Source: Chthoniobacteraceae bacterium
Lineage (GTDB): Bacteria > Verrucomicrobiota > Verrucomicrobiia > Chthoniobacterales > Chthoniobacteraceae
Assembly: GCA_947476045.1 (NCBI GenBank)
Contig: CANJNZ010000049.1
Span: 1 to 34,129 of the forward strand
Direction: 5' to 3'
Length of the DNA: 34,129 bases
The notes under the pieces were generated by a model, which saw only the letters and a program-made list of their open reading frames with translations, made no database searches and had not been told where the DNA came from. The translations under genes were made by a program, and so were the position numbers. Positions 16,786 to 24,195 of the stretch are shown here, piece after piece (positions within the stretch are counted from its first letter, which is position 1; every line of letters begins with the position of its first letter).

Positions 16786-18405
16786 TCAGCGGGCTTTGGG
16801 TTTTGCCGGCGTGGTAGTTTTTGCGGGCTTTGCTGGTTGCGGGGCAGGGGACATCAAGAGTTTTAGCAGTTCGGCTTTGTCGCTCGATGAATTTGCTTCG
16901 GCCTGCTGCTTGAGGAATGCGTCTGCGGCGGCGTCGCCTTTCGCTGCGCGGATGGCGCTGGATTCGTGGATGGAGACGCGGATGCGGTCGTCGGCGTCGC
17001 TGTAGGTCGCGCGCGATTGTTGGAATGCGGTGATGGCGGCGTTGTTGTCGCCGCCGCTCATTTCGAGCAGGCCCATGCCCTCGCTGATGACGCCGCTTTT
17101 CAACTGCGCGGCGGAATCGCGCAGCGCAGTTTCGCCAGCAGGGCGTCCTTTTCCGATCCACACTGCGACGCCGGCACGGTAGGCGTCCCACTCGTTGCCG
17201 GGTTTTGGCGGCGCGGCATTCGAGTTGAGGAAAGGGCGGTAGAGCGGGTCGCCGATGAAGGTGGTCATCCACGAAAGATACGGTTGCGACATGTAGGCGG
17301 CTTCGGCGAACGTGAAACCTTCGCGGATGCGCTGTGAAAAATAATCCAGTCGCGGGGTGATGCCGAGATAGGGCTCATAGACGTTGCCGAGAGTGCAGGC
17401 TGCGCCGACTTCGAGCAGCGGCGCACACCACAAACGCTTTGGATCGCGCAGGCTCAGCGCGCTGAACGAGTGGATGTGGACGGCGACCGCGCCGGGCGTG
17501 AAACGAAAGCCGGGCTGCGTGAAAGGCCCGAGGACGTGGTCGCTATACCAACCGAGATAGAGCGCGCAGTTTTTCATGGGGTATTGCGGTGGAAAAAGCG
17601 CGGGGCCGTTATCGTAAGCGACGGGTATGCCGTGTTCGCGGGCGTCGCGGGCGGCATCCTTGAGCCAGCGGTCGCCCTCGGCGAGACCGCCGGTTTTGAT
17701 TCCCTGCGCATCAATATACGCGAGACCGCGCAGGCCGGTTTTCTCGGTGGCGATGGAATCCTCGATCATCCGGCGGACGGTTTCGGGCGTCGCTGCATCG
17801 AGACGGCAGACGAGGAGCTGGCTGGTGAGCTCGGTCTCCGCGATGTTTTTGCCTTCGCGGAAATAGGGATTCACCAGCACTCCGGAAATACGGCGCGACC
17901 ACAGGCCGAGGATGGAAAGTTCGGAGTCCACCGCCGCTTCGTTGCGGCCAAAAACCTCGGCGGGTGCGCCGCCAGTCTCGTCGCCTTGATAGGCACCGGT
18001 GCCGGAAATTTTCAGCGGCACGCCACGCATGAGCACGACGAAACGGATGTTCGTCTTTTCCACTTTGCCCGCATCACCGGGCTCCTTGAGAAGTTTCCAC
18101 CATCCACGTTCGGCGAATACTTTCCGCAGCGGCTCGGCGATGGTGCGGTCGTAGGTATCACGTGTGATTTCTTCGAGCTTGGTGCAGTCGAGACCGACGA
18201 GATTTTTGTTCGGGATGCCGCGTTTTTCCGCGTAAAGCCCGGCGAGCGCGGTCGAGTCGAGGTCGTTTTGATTAAAAACCACGACGGTTTGCGCGGCGAG
18301 TTCCTCGGCGGTGCGTGGATTGGGAGTGGCGGCGGGGAGGCGTTCCGGTTCCTGCGCGTGGGCGGCGGAGAATGCGATGAGGAGTGCGAGGGCGCGGGTT
18401 TTCAT
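16786..18405 (-). CDS. TIGR03790 family protein, exported
   Basis: A 539-residue protein of TIGR03790, a family of unknown function. A signal peptide (MKTRALALLIAFSAAHA) is followed by ELAAQTVVVFNQNDLDSTALAGLYAEKRGIPNKNLVGL and FVVLMRGVPLKI, both typical. LVCRLDAATPETVRRMIEDS and GLAYIDAQG also fit. The C-terminal part is helical and ends in a Pro/Lys/Ala-rich tail (about 510-539). Its ATG overlaps the stop codon of the MBL hydrolase (ATGA at 18405-18402), so the two are translationally coupled. The open frame continues upstream to 19041 only as a shadow of the MBL gene. Confidence 0.88.
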   Translation of the reverse strand: MKTRALALLIAFSAAHAQEPERLPAATPNPRTAEELAAQTVVVFNQNDLDSTALAGLYAEKRGIPNKNLVGLDCTKLEEITRDTYDRTIAEPLRKVFAERGWWKLLKEPGDAGKVEKTNIRFVVLMRGVPLKISGTGAYQGDETGGAPAEVFGRNEAAVDSELSILGLWSRRISGVLVNPYFREGKNIAETELTSQLLVCRLDAATPETVRRMIEDSIATEKTGLRGLAYIDAQGIKTGGLAEGDRWLKDAARDAREHGIPVAYDNGPALFPPQYPMKNCALYLGWYSDHVLGPFTQPGFRFTPGAVAVHIHSFSALSLRDPKRLWCAPLLEVGAACTLGNVYEPYLGITPRLDYFSQRIREGFTFAEAAYMSQPYLSWMTTFIGDPLYRPFLNSNAAPPKPGNEWDAYRAGVAVWIGKGRPAGETALRDSAAQLKSGVISEGMGLLEMSGGDNNAAITAFQQSRATYSDADDRIRVSIHESSAIRAAKGDAAADAFLKQQAEANSSSDKAELLKLLMSPAPQPAKPAKTTTPAKPKAR

Positions 18406-19181
18406 AGGTCCAACTTGAGTCCGTCGTAGGCGATTCGCACGCCAGTGGGAAGCGTCGGTTCCAATTCCGCGTGCCCGAGGTCGTGGCAGAGATGCGTGAA
18501 CCACGTCTCGTGCGCCTTCACATCGGCGGCGACTTCGAGCGCCTCGGTCACGTTCATGTGCGTGGGATGTTCGCGGTGGCGGAGCGCGTCGAGGATGAGC
18601 ACGCGCACTCCCGCGATATGCGCGCGCACTTCGGGTGAGAGAGATTTGCAGTCGCTGAAATACGCCACCAATTTCTCTCCGCGACGGATGAACAAAAACC
18701 CGAACGTCGCCACGCGACCGTGCGGCACTGGCAGTGGCACGAGTTCCGTTTCGCCGAGGCGAAAGGGCGCGCTTACTTCGTGCGACACGGGGTTGATGTA
18801 GCCGGGAAAACGATTCTTTCCATCGAACGCAAAAGCGAACACGCGCTTGAGCACACTGATGGTTTCCTCCGAGCCATACACCGGCATCTCGCGTCCGCCG
18901 TGGCAAAACGCCCTCACATCGTCGAACCCCATGATGTGATCCGTGTGCGGATGTGTGAGCACGACCGCGTCCACGCGGCGGATACGTTCGCGCAGCGCCT
19001 GTATGCGAAAGTCCGGCCCGGTATCCACGACGAACGCGCACTCGGGCGTCTCGATGTAAAGCGACGAGCGGGTGCGTTTGTCACGCGGGTCTGAGGAAGT
19101 GCAAACGGGACAGTCGCAAGTGAGCATGGGCACGCCTTGCGAAGTGCCTGTGCCGAGGAAAGTGAGTGTGAAATCCGCCAT
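18402..19181 (-). CDS. MBL-fold metal-dependent hydrolase, PhnP-like
   Basis: A 259-residue metallo-beta-lactamase-fold hydrolase. FLGTGTSQGVPMLTCDCPVC begins it; the CDCPVC cysteines (22, 24, 27) resemble the structural zinc site of PhnP-type phosphodiesterases. The active-site motif is THPHTDHIMG (His77, His79, Asp81, His82), with further ligands expected in VPHGRVAT, YFSDCKS and HLCHDLGH. Family members cleave cyclic phosphodiesters; the substrate here is unknown, and no phn genes are nearby. The start at 19181 matches the family N-terminus. The frame extends to 20171 only as the complement of the DUF3500 gene. It is followed by the coupled TIGR03790 gene. Confidence 0.9.
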   Translation of the reverse strand: MADFTLTFLGTGTSQGVPMLTCDCPVCTSSDPRDKRTRSSLYIETPECAFVVDTGPDFRIQALRERIRRVDAVVLTHPHTDHIMGFDDVRAFCHGGREMPVYGSEETISVLKRVFAFAFDGKNRFPGYINPVSHEVSAPFRLGETELVPLPVPHGRVATFGFLFIRRGEKLVAYFSDCKSLSPEVRAHIAGVRVLILDALRHREHPTHMNVTEALEVAADVKAHETWFTHLCHDLGHAELEPTLPTGVRIAYDGLKLDL

Positions 19182-19201
19182 GTGCGAGCGCACGCTAGCA
19201 A

Positions 19202-19236
19202 TGACGAATGCCGGATGACGAGTGACGAATGCACGC
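19202..19236. repeat. degenerate heptamer array, TGACGAA type
   Basis: Five 7-bp units. The first and fourth are TGACGAA, the third TGACGAG, and the second and fifth are diverged. It lies between the divergent MBL hydrolase and DUF3500 genes. Confidence 0.65.
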
Positions 19237-19280
19237 CTTCGTCCTTGCGTGTGAGCCGGGGAGTGAAAGACTGACGCGCC

Positions 19281-20309
19281 ATGAATACCACACCTCGCCC
19301 GAACCAGTGCCCTGATTGTGAAACGCCGCGCATCGTCGTTGTCCGTGAGTCGCTTCCGATGCTGGAGCGGCGCGGCTTTTTGAAGACCACGCTCGCGGCT
19401 GCGGCGGGCGCGGCACTTGCGCCTTGGGCACGGGCGGCGGCGAAACCGAGCAGCGAGACTCTCGTGCAGCAGCTCTACAAGTCGCTCAATGAAGAGCAGA
19501 CGAAGGCGATTTGTTTTCCTTTCAACGATCGCCGCCGCACGCTCGTGGACAACAACTGGCAGATTGTGGATCAGACGGTGGCCGGATTTTTCGACAGGGA
19601 TCAGCAGGCGCTCATCGGCGATATTTTCAAGGGACTCCACTCGCCCGAGTATGCGGAGAAAGTGATGGAGCAAGTCGCGCATGACAGCGGGAAGGCCGGC
19701 TTTGGTGGTTCGAGTGTTGCGCTTTTTGGCCAGCCGGGCAGCGGGAAGTTCGAGTTCGTTCTCACCGGGCGGCATTGCACGCGGCGTTGCGATGGCGATA
19801 GCGTGGAAGGTGCGGCTTTTGGCGGGCCGATTTTTTACGGACACGCGGCGAAAGGTTTCAATGAAGGGGCCGACCACGAGGGCAACGTCTATTGGTATCA
19901 GGCGAAGCGCGCCAACGAGGTTTTCCAAATGCTCGACGGCAAGCAGCGCGAAAAAGCCCTCCTCGACCGAGGCCGCGAGGAAGCCTCCAACGAAACCGTG
20001 ACGCTCAGCGGAAAGAAGCAGGGACTCGAAGGTTTCGCCGTTGCCGACATGACGAAAGATCAGCAGGCCGGAGTGCGCGCCGTGCTGCGCGATTTGCTCG
20101 CGCCTTTCCGCAAACAGGACGCCGACGAGGCGATGAAATACATCGAGGCCGATGGCTTCGAAAATCTCCACATGGCGTTTTTCAAAGCGGGCGACATCGG
20201 CAAGGACGGTGTGTGGGACGTGTGGCAGCTCGAAGGGCCGAACATGGTCTGGTATTTCCGGGGTTCACCGCACGTTCACGTGTGGGTGAATATCAAAGCG
20301 AAGGCGTAA
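19281..20309 (+). CDS. DUF3500 protein with Tat signal
   Basis: A 342-residue protein of DUF3500, function unknown. The N-terminus has a CPDC pair (QCPDCETP, residues 9-16), then a twin-arginine signal (ERRGFLKTT at 29-37, hydrophobic stretch, cleavage near ARAAA). Typical of the family are LNEEQTKAICFPF, FEFVLTGRHCTRRCD and the closing MVWYFRGSPHVHVWVNI. A Tat signal implies export of a folded protein, often one that carries a cofactor. An alternative start at 19359 (MLERRGF) would give a normal short Tat leader and drop the CPDC part; the start at 19281 has a GGGGAG about 20 bases upstream, so I keep it with reservation. Confidence 0.85.
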   Translation: MNTTPRPNQCPDCETPRIVVVRESLPMLERRGFLKTTLAAAAGAALAPWARAAAKPSSETLVQQLYKSLNEEQTKAICFPFNDRRRTLVDNNWQIVDQTVAGFFDRDQQALIGDIFKGLHSPEYAEKVMEQVAHDSGKAGFGGSSVALFGQPGSGKFEFVLTGRHCTRRCDGDSVEGAAFGGPIFYGHAAKGFNEGADHEGNVYWYQAKRANEVFQMLDGKQREKALLDRGREEASNETVTLSGKKQGLEGFAVADMTKDQQAGVRAVLRDLLAPFRKQDADEAMKYIEADGFENLHMAFFKAGDIGKDGVWDVWQLEGPNMVWYFRGSPHVHVWVNIKAKA

Positions 20310-20315
20310 GCCGCA

Positions 20316-21752
20316 TCACCACGCGCGCTCGATGGAGCGGCGTTTCCACAGAAACTCGAACATGTTTCCCTCGTGCGGTTGATCCCACGAGATCGCCATC
20401 GTGGAGACGGGGCCGATGTTCAGTCGTTCGATTTCCGGGAAAGCCATGAGCGTCTCGATGAATGCTGCGTCCTTCGTGATCGCGGACACTGCGAGCGAAT
20501 AGCCGATTTGGTGCAGCATCTCCGATTGCGGGCACTGCACCACGCTTGCGTAGGGACACAGGAATTCCTTGTTCGCCAGCGGATGCGCGAACGACTCGCA
20601 GTGCACAATCGTCGGGCGCAAGAAAATGCCGCCTTCGTGTTCGGCCTTGCGCGGGCCTCCACGATACTTTGCGGTCACGTCGGTTGCGCCGGGTGTCTTC
20701 AGTTCCTCCTCGATGCTCGCATCAATGAAGTCCGCCATCTTCGGATTCGCAAAGCCGCTCAGTCGCGCATTCGGGTCGTCATTTCGCGTCGGTAAAATCG
20801 GGCCGAGTCTCTGTGCGAGCGCGTCCGCGATTTCGGCGGCATATTTCGGCACCACGATGGCGCTGGCGTTGATGCACGAGCGTCCGCCGTTGTCCGCGAT
20901 GCTTGCGGCCATCACGTCGAGGTAGTCGCGCCAGTTTTCGATCTGGTCGTCGCCGATGAGGATTTTGCTCCAGCCCGGCCCGTGGACTTGGATCGCGGGG
21001 TTGTTCGCATACTGCTCCGTCGTCGCCTTGTCGCCGAAGATGAGCGCGCGTCCGCACGACTTCAAAATCTCGCCCGCGCCCTCGTGATCCGTTGGATAAA
21101 AACCGAACGCCTCCGCAGGCACACCCGCCGCGATGAATGCTTGAATCAAACGAAACGGAGTCCACGGCTCCTCGCGCCCCGGCTTGATGACCACCGGCGT
21201 TTTCAGCGCGATGGCTGGGAGCCACAGCGAATTCACCGCCGGCGAATTGCTCGGCATCACCAGCCCTAGCGCCTGGCACGTGGGGAAAAACGCGAGCTTC
21301 GTCCCGAATTGCTCGCCGAGTCCCGTGTCTAGGATGCGCATATCCAGCCCGCGCGAGAGACCATTCAGCACTTCGCCGAGATGCGTGAGCGCGTGGTGAA
21401 TCTTCGTCATGTTGCGTCGCACCATCACGTGGGGCAGCCCGCTCGTGGCGCTCAGCGTCGCCACGTATTCGTCCGCAGACTGCGTGTGACCACGGTCGCC
21501 GAGCGGCAGCGTGCCATTGAGAAAAAACTCCCCCGCTTTCGCCGAGAGCGCGATGAGATCAGCGACGGAAAATTTCCGCAACGCCGCGCGCGCCTCACCG
21601 AGCCGCTTGAAATCCTTGCGCAAAATCCCCGCGTTTATCGCCGAGACGACCGCCTTCACCTCGCCGGTGCGGTGGTCTTTGATCTCCAGCTTGTCGAGGC
21701 TCTCATAGCTGCGCCCAAGCCGAAGCACGGGAAGATGCGGGACGTTACTCAT
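20316..21752 (-). CDS. aldehyde dehydrogenase superfamily protein, unusual active site
   Basis: A 478-residue protein of the ALDH superfamily. NAD(P)-binding elements include VMPSNSPAVNSLWLPAIAL and TPVVIKPG (Lys190); the catalytic cysteine is Cys293 in NGGRSCINAS. The ELGGK segment that carries the general-base glutamate in hydrolytic ALDHs is replaced by HGPGWSK (257-263), which recalls the GPG segment of CoA-acylating ALDHs. An acyl-CoA reductase or acylating role is therefore possible but unproven. It lies 66 bp downstream of the three-gene exported-protein operon on the same strand and converges with the DUF3500 gene, 6 bp apart. Confidence 0.85.
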   Translation of the reverse strand: MSNVPHLPVLRLGRSYESLDKLEIKDHRTGEVKAVVSAINAGILRKDFKRLGEARAALRKFSVADLIALSAKAGEFFLNGTLPLGDRGHTQSADEYVATLSATSGLPHVMVRRNMTKIHHALTHLGEVLNGLSRGLDMRILDTGLGEQFGTKLAFFPTCQALGLVMPSNSPAVNSLWLPAIALKTPVVIKPGREEPWTPFRLIQAFIAAGVPAEAFGFYPTDHEGAGEILKSCGRALIFGDKATTEQYANNPAIQVHGPGWSKILIGDDQIENWRDYLDVMAASIADNGGRSCINASAIVVPKYAAEIADALAQRLGPILPTRNDDPNARLSGFANPKMADFIDASIEEELKTPGATDVTAKYRGGPRKAEHEGGIFLRPTIVHCESFAHPLANKEFLCPYASVVQCPQSEMLHQIGYSLAVSAITKDAAFIETLMAFPEIERLNIGPVSTMAISWDQPHEGNMFEFLWKRRSIERAW

Positions 21753-21760
21753 GCGGACGG

Positions 21761-21782
21761 GATACTACGTGAGCGTAGTATC
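21761..21782. repeat. perfect 9-bp inverted repeat
   Basis: GATACTACG at 21761-21769 pairs perfectly with CGTAGTATC at 21774-21782 across a TGAG loop. It ends 9 bases from the aldehyde dehydrogenase start codon. No T-run follows it on either strand, so it looks more like an operator or RNA stem-loop in the leader than a terminator. Confidence 0.6.
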
Positions 21783-21792
21783 TGGCAAAGGC

Positions 21793-21817
21793 TTTCTCCA
21801 CAGACTTGGCGGAGAAA
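21793..21817. other. stem-loop just after the third exported paralogue
   Basis: TTTCTCC at 21793-21799 pairs with GGAGAAA at 21811-21817 (7 bp, 11-base loop). It starts one base past the stop codon of the reverse-strand gene ending at 21819. There is no clear U-tract after the stem on that strand, so it may attenuate read-through or protect the 3' end instead of terminating fully. Confidence 0.4.
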
Positions 21818-21818
21818 A

Positions 21819-22685
21819 TTATTTCACCATCTTTGCAGTGAGCTTGAGGATGTGCAGTTCCATCCAGCTCTCCGGCTGCGCCGTCCGGTAGGTGCCCAGC
21901 AGCACGGACTGGCCGCTGTGCACGGTGAGATTGGTGGTTGATTTGCTCGTGTGAAAACGCGGTTGCTCCACGGTGGTCTTTTTTCCGTCGGTTTCGACCG
22001 TGTATTTATCGAAACCGGTGAGTGTTGTATTTGTGGCTTGCAACTGCATGTCCAGGCGCATCGTTTGTGTGTCAAGGGTCGGCTCGATTTCCAGCGTCAC
22101 ACCACAGTTGCGAGTGTCGAAGGCGGTTGGCGTTGCATCGGTCGCGGGAGCGACATCTGGCTTCGGTTGTTCTTCACCCCCGGCGGGAGCGGCGGGCTTT
22201 TCCACCGTCTCGGCCGCCTCGTCTGTGGTTACAGGCTCTGGCGGATTTATTACTTCGTGACCGGGGATTCCCGGCGGCCCGGGCTTTTTATTCGCATTGC
22301 CGACTGCAGCGGCAAACTCGGCCGGGTATCTGACTTCGTTGTAGTTTTCCACGACTGCGCGCTGTCCGCTCTTCGTGACAAGCATCGGCCAGTCAACGAG
22401 CCTGGCTTTCTTTTTGGCGATCATCTCGTGAAGTGCCATCACGGCTTTTTCGATTCGCTTCTCGTCTTTCAGCGATTCGATCAATGGCATTGCGTCCTCG
22501 ACTGGCAGTGCGATGACCTGTATCTCGACATGGATATTGTAGTCGTCGGCATCGGGCGGCAGGGACTCGAAGCCCTCGAGTTTTTGCAATTCCTCGCGGG
22601 TAGGTTCATTTGCCACGAGCAGCAAATCGTCTGCGTGGAGAATGGGCGTGAAGACGAGCGATATGAAAAAGAGAATGCGTTTCAT
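21819..22685 (-). CDS. exported secretin-core-like protein, paralogue A
   Basis: A 288-residue protein with a signal peptide (MKRILFFISLVFTPILHA). Residues 50-125 include IHVEIQVIAL and KSGQRAVVENYNEVRYPAEF. After a Pro/Glu-rich insert (about 130-183) comes TPTAFDTRNCGVTLEIEP (185-202) and then PRFHTSKSTTNLTVHSGQSVLLGTYR (242-267). The order SGQRA, YPxEF, AFxTRxxGxxLEVEP, strand pairs, then SxxxxxLTVxxGQxVLLG follows the core of verrucomicrobial type II/III secretins, but there are no N-domains and the protein is too short for a pore of the usual kind. Its ATG overlaps the stop of paralogue B (ATGA). It is the last of three genes; the ALDH gene follows after 66 bp. Confidence 0.8.
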   Translation of the reverse strand: MKRILFFISLVFTPILHADDLLLVANEPTREELQKLEGFESLPPDADDYNIHVEIQVIALPVEDAMPLIESLKDEKRIEKAVMALHEMIAKKKARLVDWPMLVTKSGQRAVVENYNEVRYPAEFAAAVGNANKKPGPPGIPGHEVINPPEPVTTDEAAETVEKPAAPAGGEEQPKPDVAPATDATPTAFDTRNCGVTLEIEPTLDTQTMRLDMQLQATNTTLTGFDKYTVETDGKKTTVEQPRFHTSKSTTNLTVHSGQSVLLGTYRTAQPESWMELHILKLTAKMVK

Positions 22686-23392
22686 GGCCTGGATGTTTTC
22701 TGTGGTTTGATGTCTGGATTTCGCGCTGTGACGCGGATGAGTGATAAGTCGAAACCTTCGGCGGGTGCGGGCTGTTTATACACGGAGAGCAGCATCCAAC
22801 GGCCATTCGGCGCAGTCAGGTTGACGGTGCTTTTAGAGGTGTGGAAATCCGGCTGGTTGTGCCGCACCCTTACACCAGCCTTGTTTATCAGCGATTCGAA
22901 ACGTCTGAAGCCAAGCAGACGAACCGATTGAAGACAAAGTTGCAAAGAAATGGTTCGTCCGTCTGGTGAGGCCATCGGTTCGACCTCCAGAGTGAAACCC
23001 GTGGTGCGTGTTTCGAAAGCTGGTGGCACGATTGAATCGGGAGGGTTTACGATGGCCATCGGAATGGCACCCGGTTGCTGGAACTCCGTGGGATAATGCT
23101 GTTCGACGACCGTTTCCGAAACAGATCGTTCACCGTTCACCGTGCAGGTTTTTTGCCAGGCGACCAGTTCCACCCGCCCTGCGGAGACTTCCTTTTGAAT
23201 AGTGCGCACGGTCTCCTCACTGCGCTGTTCGTCATTGAGCGCAGGCACGAATTGCAATGCAGATTCTGCGGATGCCAATATGGCCATATGCTCGATGGTG
23301 ATGCTCCAGACGCCCTGCGGTGCCGGCTCAGCCGCCTTTGCTGCCAACGCGCAGAAACAAATCGCGAGGATGTGCAGGCGGCGGATGTTCAT
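22682..23392 (-). CDS. exported secretin-core-like protein, paralogue B
   Basis: A 236-residue protein with a signal peptide (MNIRRLHILAICFCALAAKAA). It is paralogous to its two neighbours: NGERSVSETVVEQHYPTEF, PPAFETRTTGFTLEVEP, LLGFRRFESL and PDFHTSKSTVNLTAPNGRWMLLSVY align block by block with paralogue A, with the long Pro-rich insert missing. The conserved order resembles the C-terminal core of secretins. The ATG at 23392 overlaps the stop of paralogue C and begins the signal peptide; an ATG at 23425 lies inside gene C and is less likely. Its stop overlaps the start of A. Confidence 0.8.
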   Translation of the reverse strand: MNIRRLHILAICFCALAAKAAEPAPQGVWSITIEHMAILASAESALQFVPALNDEQRSEETVRTIQKEVSAGRVELVAWQKTCTVNGERSVSETVVEQHYPTEFQQPGAIPMAIVNPPDSIVPPAFETRTTGFTLEVEPMASPDGRTISLQLCLQSVRLLGFRRFESLINKAGVRVRHNQPDFHTSKSTVNLTAPNGRWMLLSVYKQPAPAEGFDLSLIRVTARNPDIKPQKTSRP

Positions 23393-24123
23393 TTCGCACC
23401 ATCCTTTGATTCCGTGGTTGTCCATGCCCGGATAAAAAACAGCTCAAACGTCTTCGGCTGGTCGGGGAGCTTGTGGATGCCTGCGAGCGCACGCCCGCCG
23501 ACGCGCAGTGAGATGGTGGAGTTGTTTTTTGCGCTGAAAAATCTCGGCTGTTTCGCTACAATCCGAACCCCTTGCGGCGTGATGCCTGCGTCGAATTCAT
23601 CCCAGCCGAGAAAGCGGACGTGCTGTGCCGCCATCAAAAATTTCAAGTGCTGCCAGTCCTTCGCAAACTCAACCTGACTGACTTCAAGTGACATCCCCAC
23701 GTTGCGCGTCTCAAACGCCGTCGGTGTCAGCGCGATTGATTTCACGTCCTTTGGTAAAGATGCCAGATCCTTCTTTGAATCGAGATTGGGATATTTGGGT
23801 GCTTCAAACTCCGTCGCGTATTTCACCTCCTCGCAAGTCTCCGAGGATAGAATCCGCCATGGCTCGCCTTGTGCGAAAACCGTCGCGGCGACTGTTGCCT
23901 CACCCCGCCCGATGGCCGCCTGCACCTTGGCAAATGCCGCGTTCATCTTCGTTTCGTCGTTGAAATCGTCGAGCAATGGAAAGACGAGTTTTTCCGGCGC
24001 GATGATGGCACTCAGTTCGATGTGGAGTATCCTGATCTTTTCAGCGGGCGGCACGGGCGGCTCTGCTGCAATGGCATTGAGAACAATGCAGAGGATGGAG
24101 AGGAATGTGCCGACAGTTCGCAT
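23389..24123 (-). CDS. exported secretin-core-like protein, paralogue C
   Basis: A 244-residue protein and the first gene of the overlapping trio. It has a signal peptide (MRTVGTFLSILCIVLNAIAA), then a helical region with FNDETKMNAAFAKVQAAI. SSETCEEVKYATEF matches the YPTEF block of the paralogues, TPTAFETRNVGMSLEVSQ the central block, VRFLGWDEFD the GF block, and QPRFFSAKNNSTISLRVGGRALAG the last strand pair. The final block is the most diverged of the three. The larE stop is 72 bp upstream on the same strand, so the trio may have its own promoter there; I see no clear one. Confidence 0.8.
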   Translation of the reverse strand: MRTVGTFLSILCIVLNAIAAEPPVPPAEKIRILHIELSAIIAPEKLVFPLLDDFNDETKMNAAFAKVQAAIGRGEATVAATVFAQGEPWRILSSETCEEVKYATEFEAPKYPNLDSKKDLASLPKDVKSIALTPTAFETRNVGMSLEVSQVEFAKDWQHLKFLMAAQHVRFLGWDEFDAGITPQGVRIVAKQPRFFSAKNNSTISLRVGGRALAGIHKLPDQPKTFELFFIRAWTTTESKDGAK

Positions 24124-24195
24124 GGCCGGTATGTGACGTGAGCGAAGGACGTTTATTCGAGTTCTCCAGTCGAAAAGAAAGAAGTAACGCGACTG

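Noticed and set aside
17470-18429. Forward frame of 319 codons opposite the TIGR03790 gene
   Set aside because: Complement of a recognised family member; no motifs of its own.
19182-20171. Long N-terminal extension of the MBL hydrolase
   Set aside because: The extension is the complement of the DUF3500 gene and precedes a normal family N-terminus at 19181.
21951-22931. A 326-codon forward frame across paralogues A and B
   Set aside because: The reverse genes have signal peptides, overlapping starts and shared conserved blocks; the forward frame has none.
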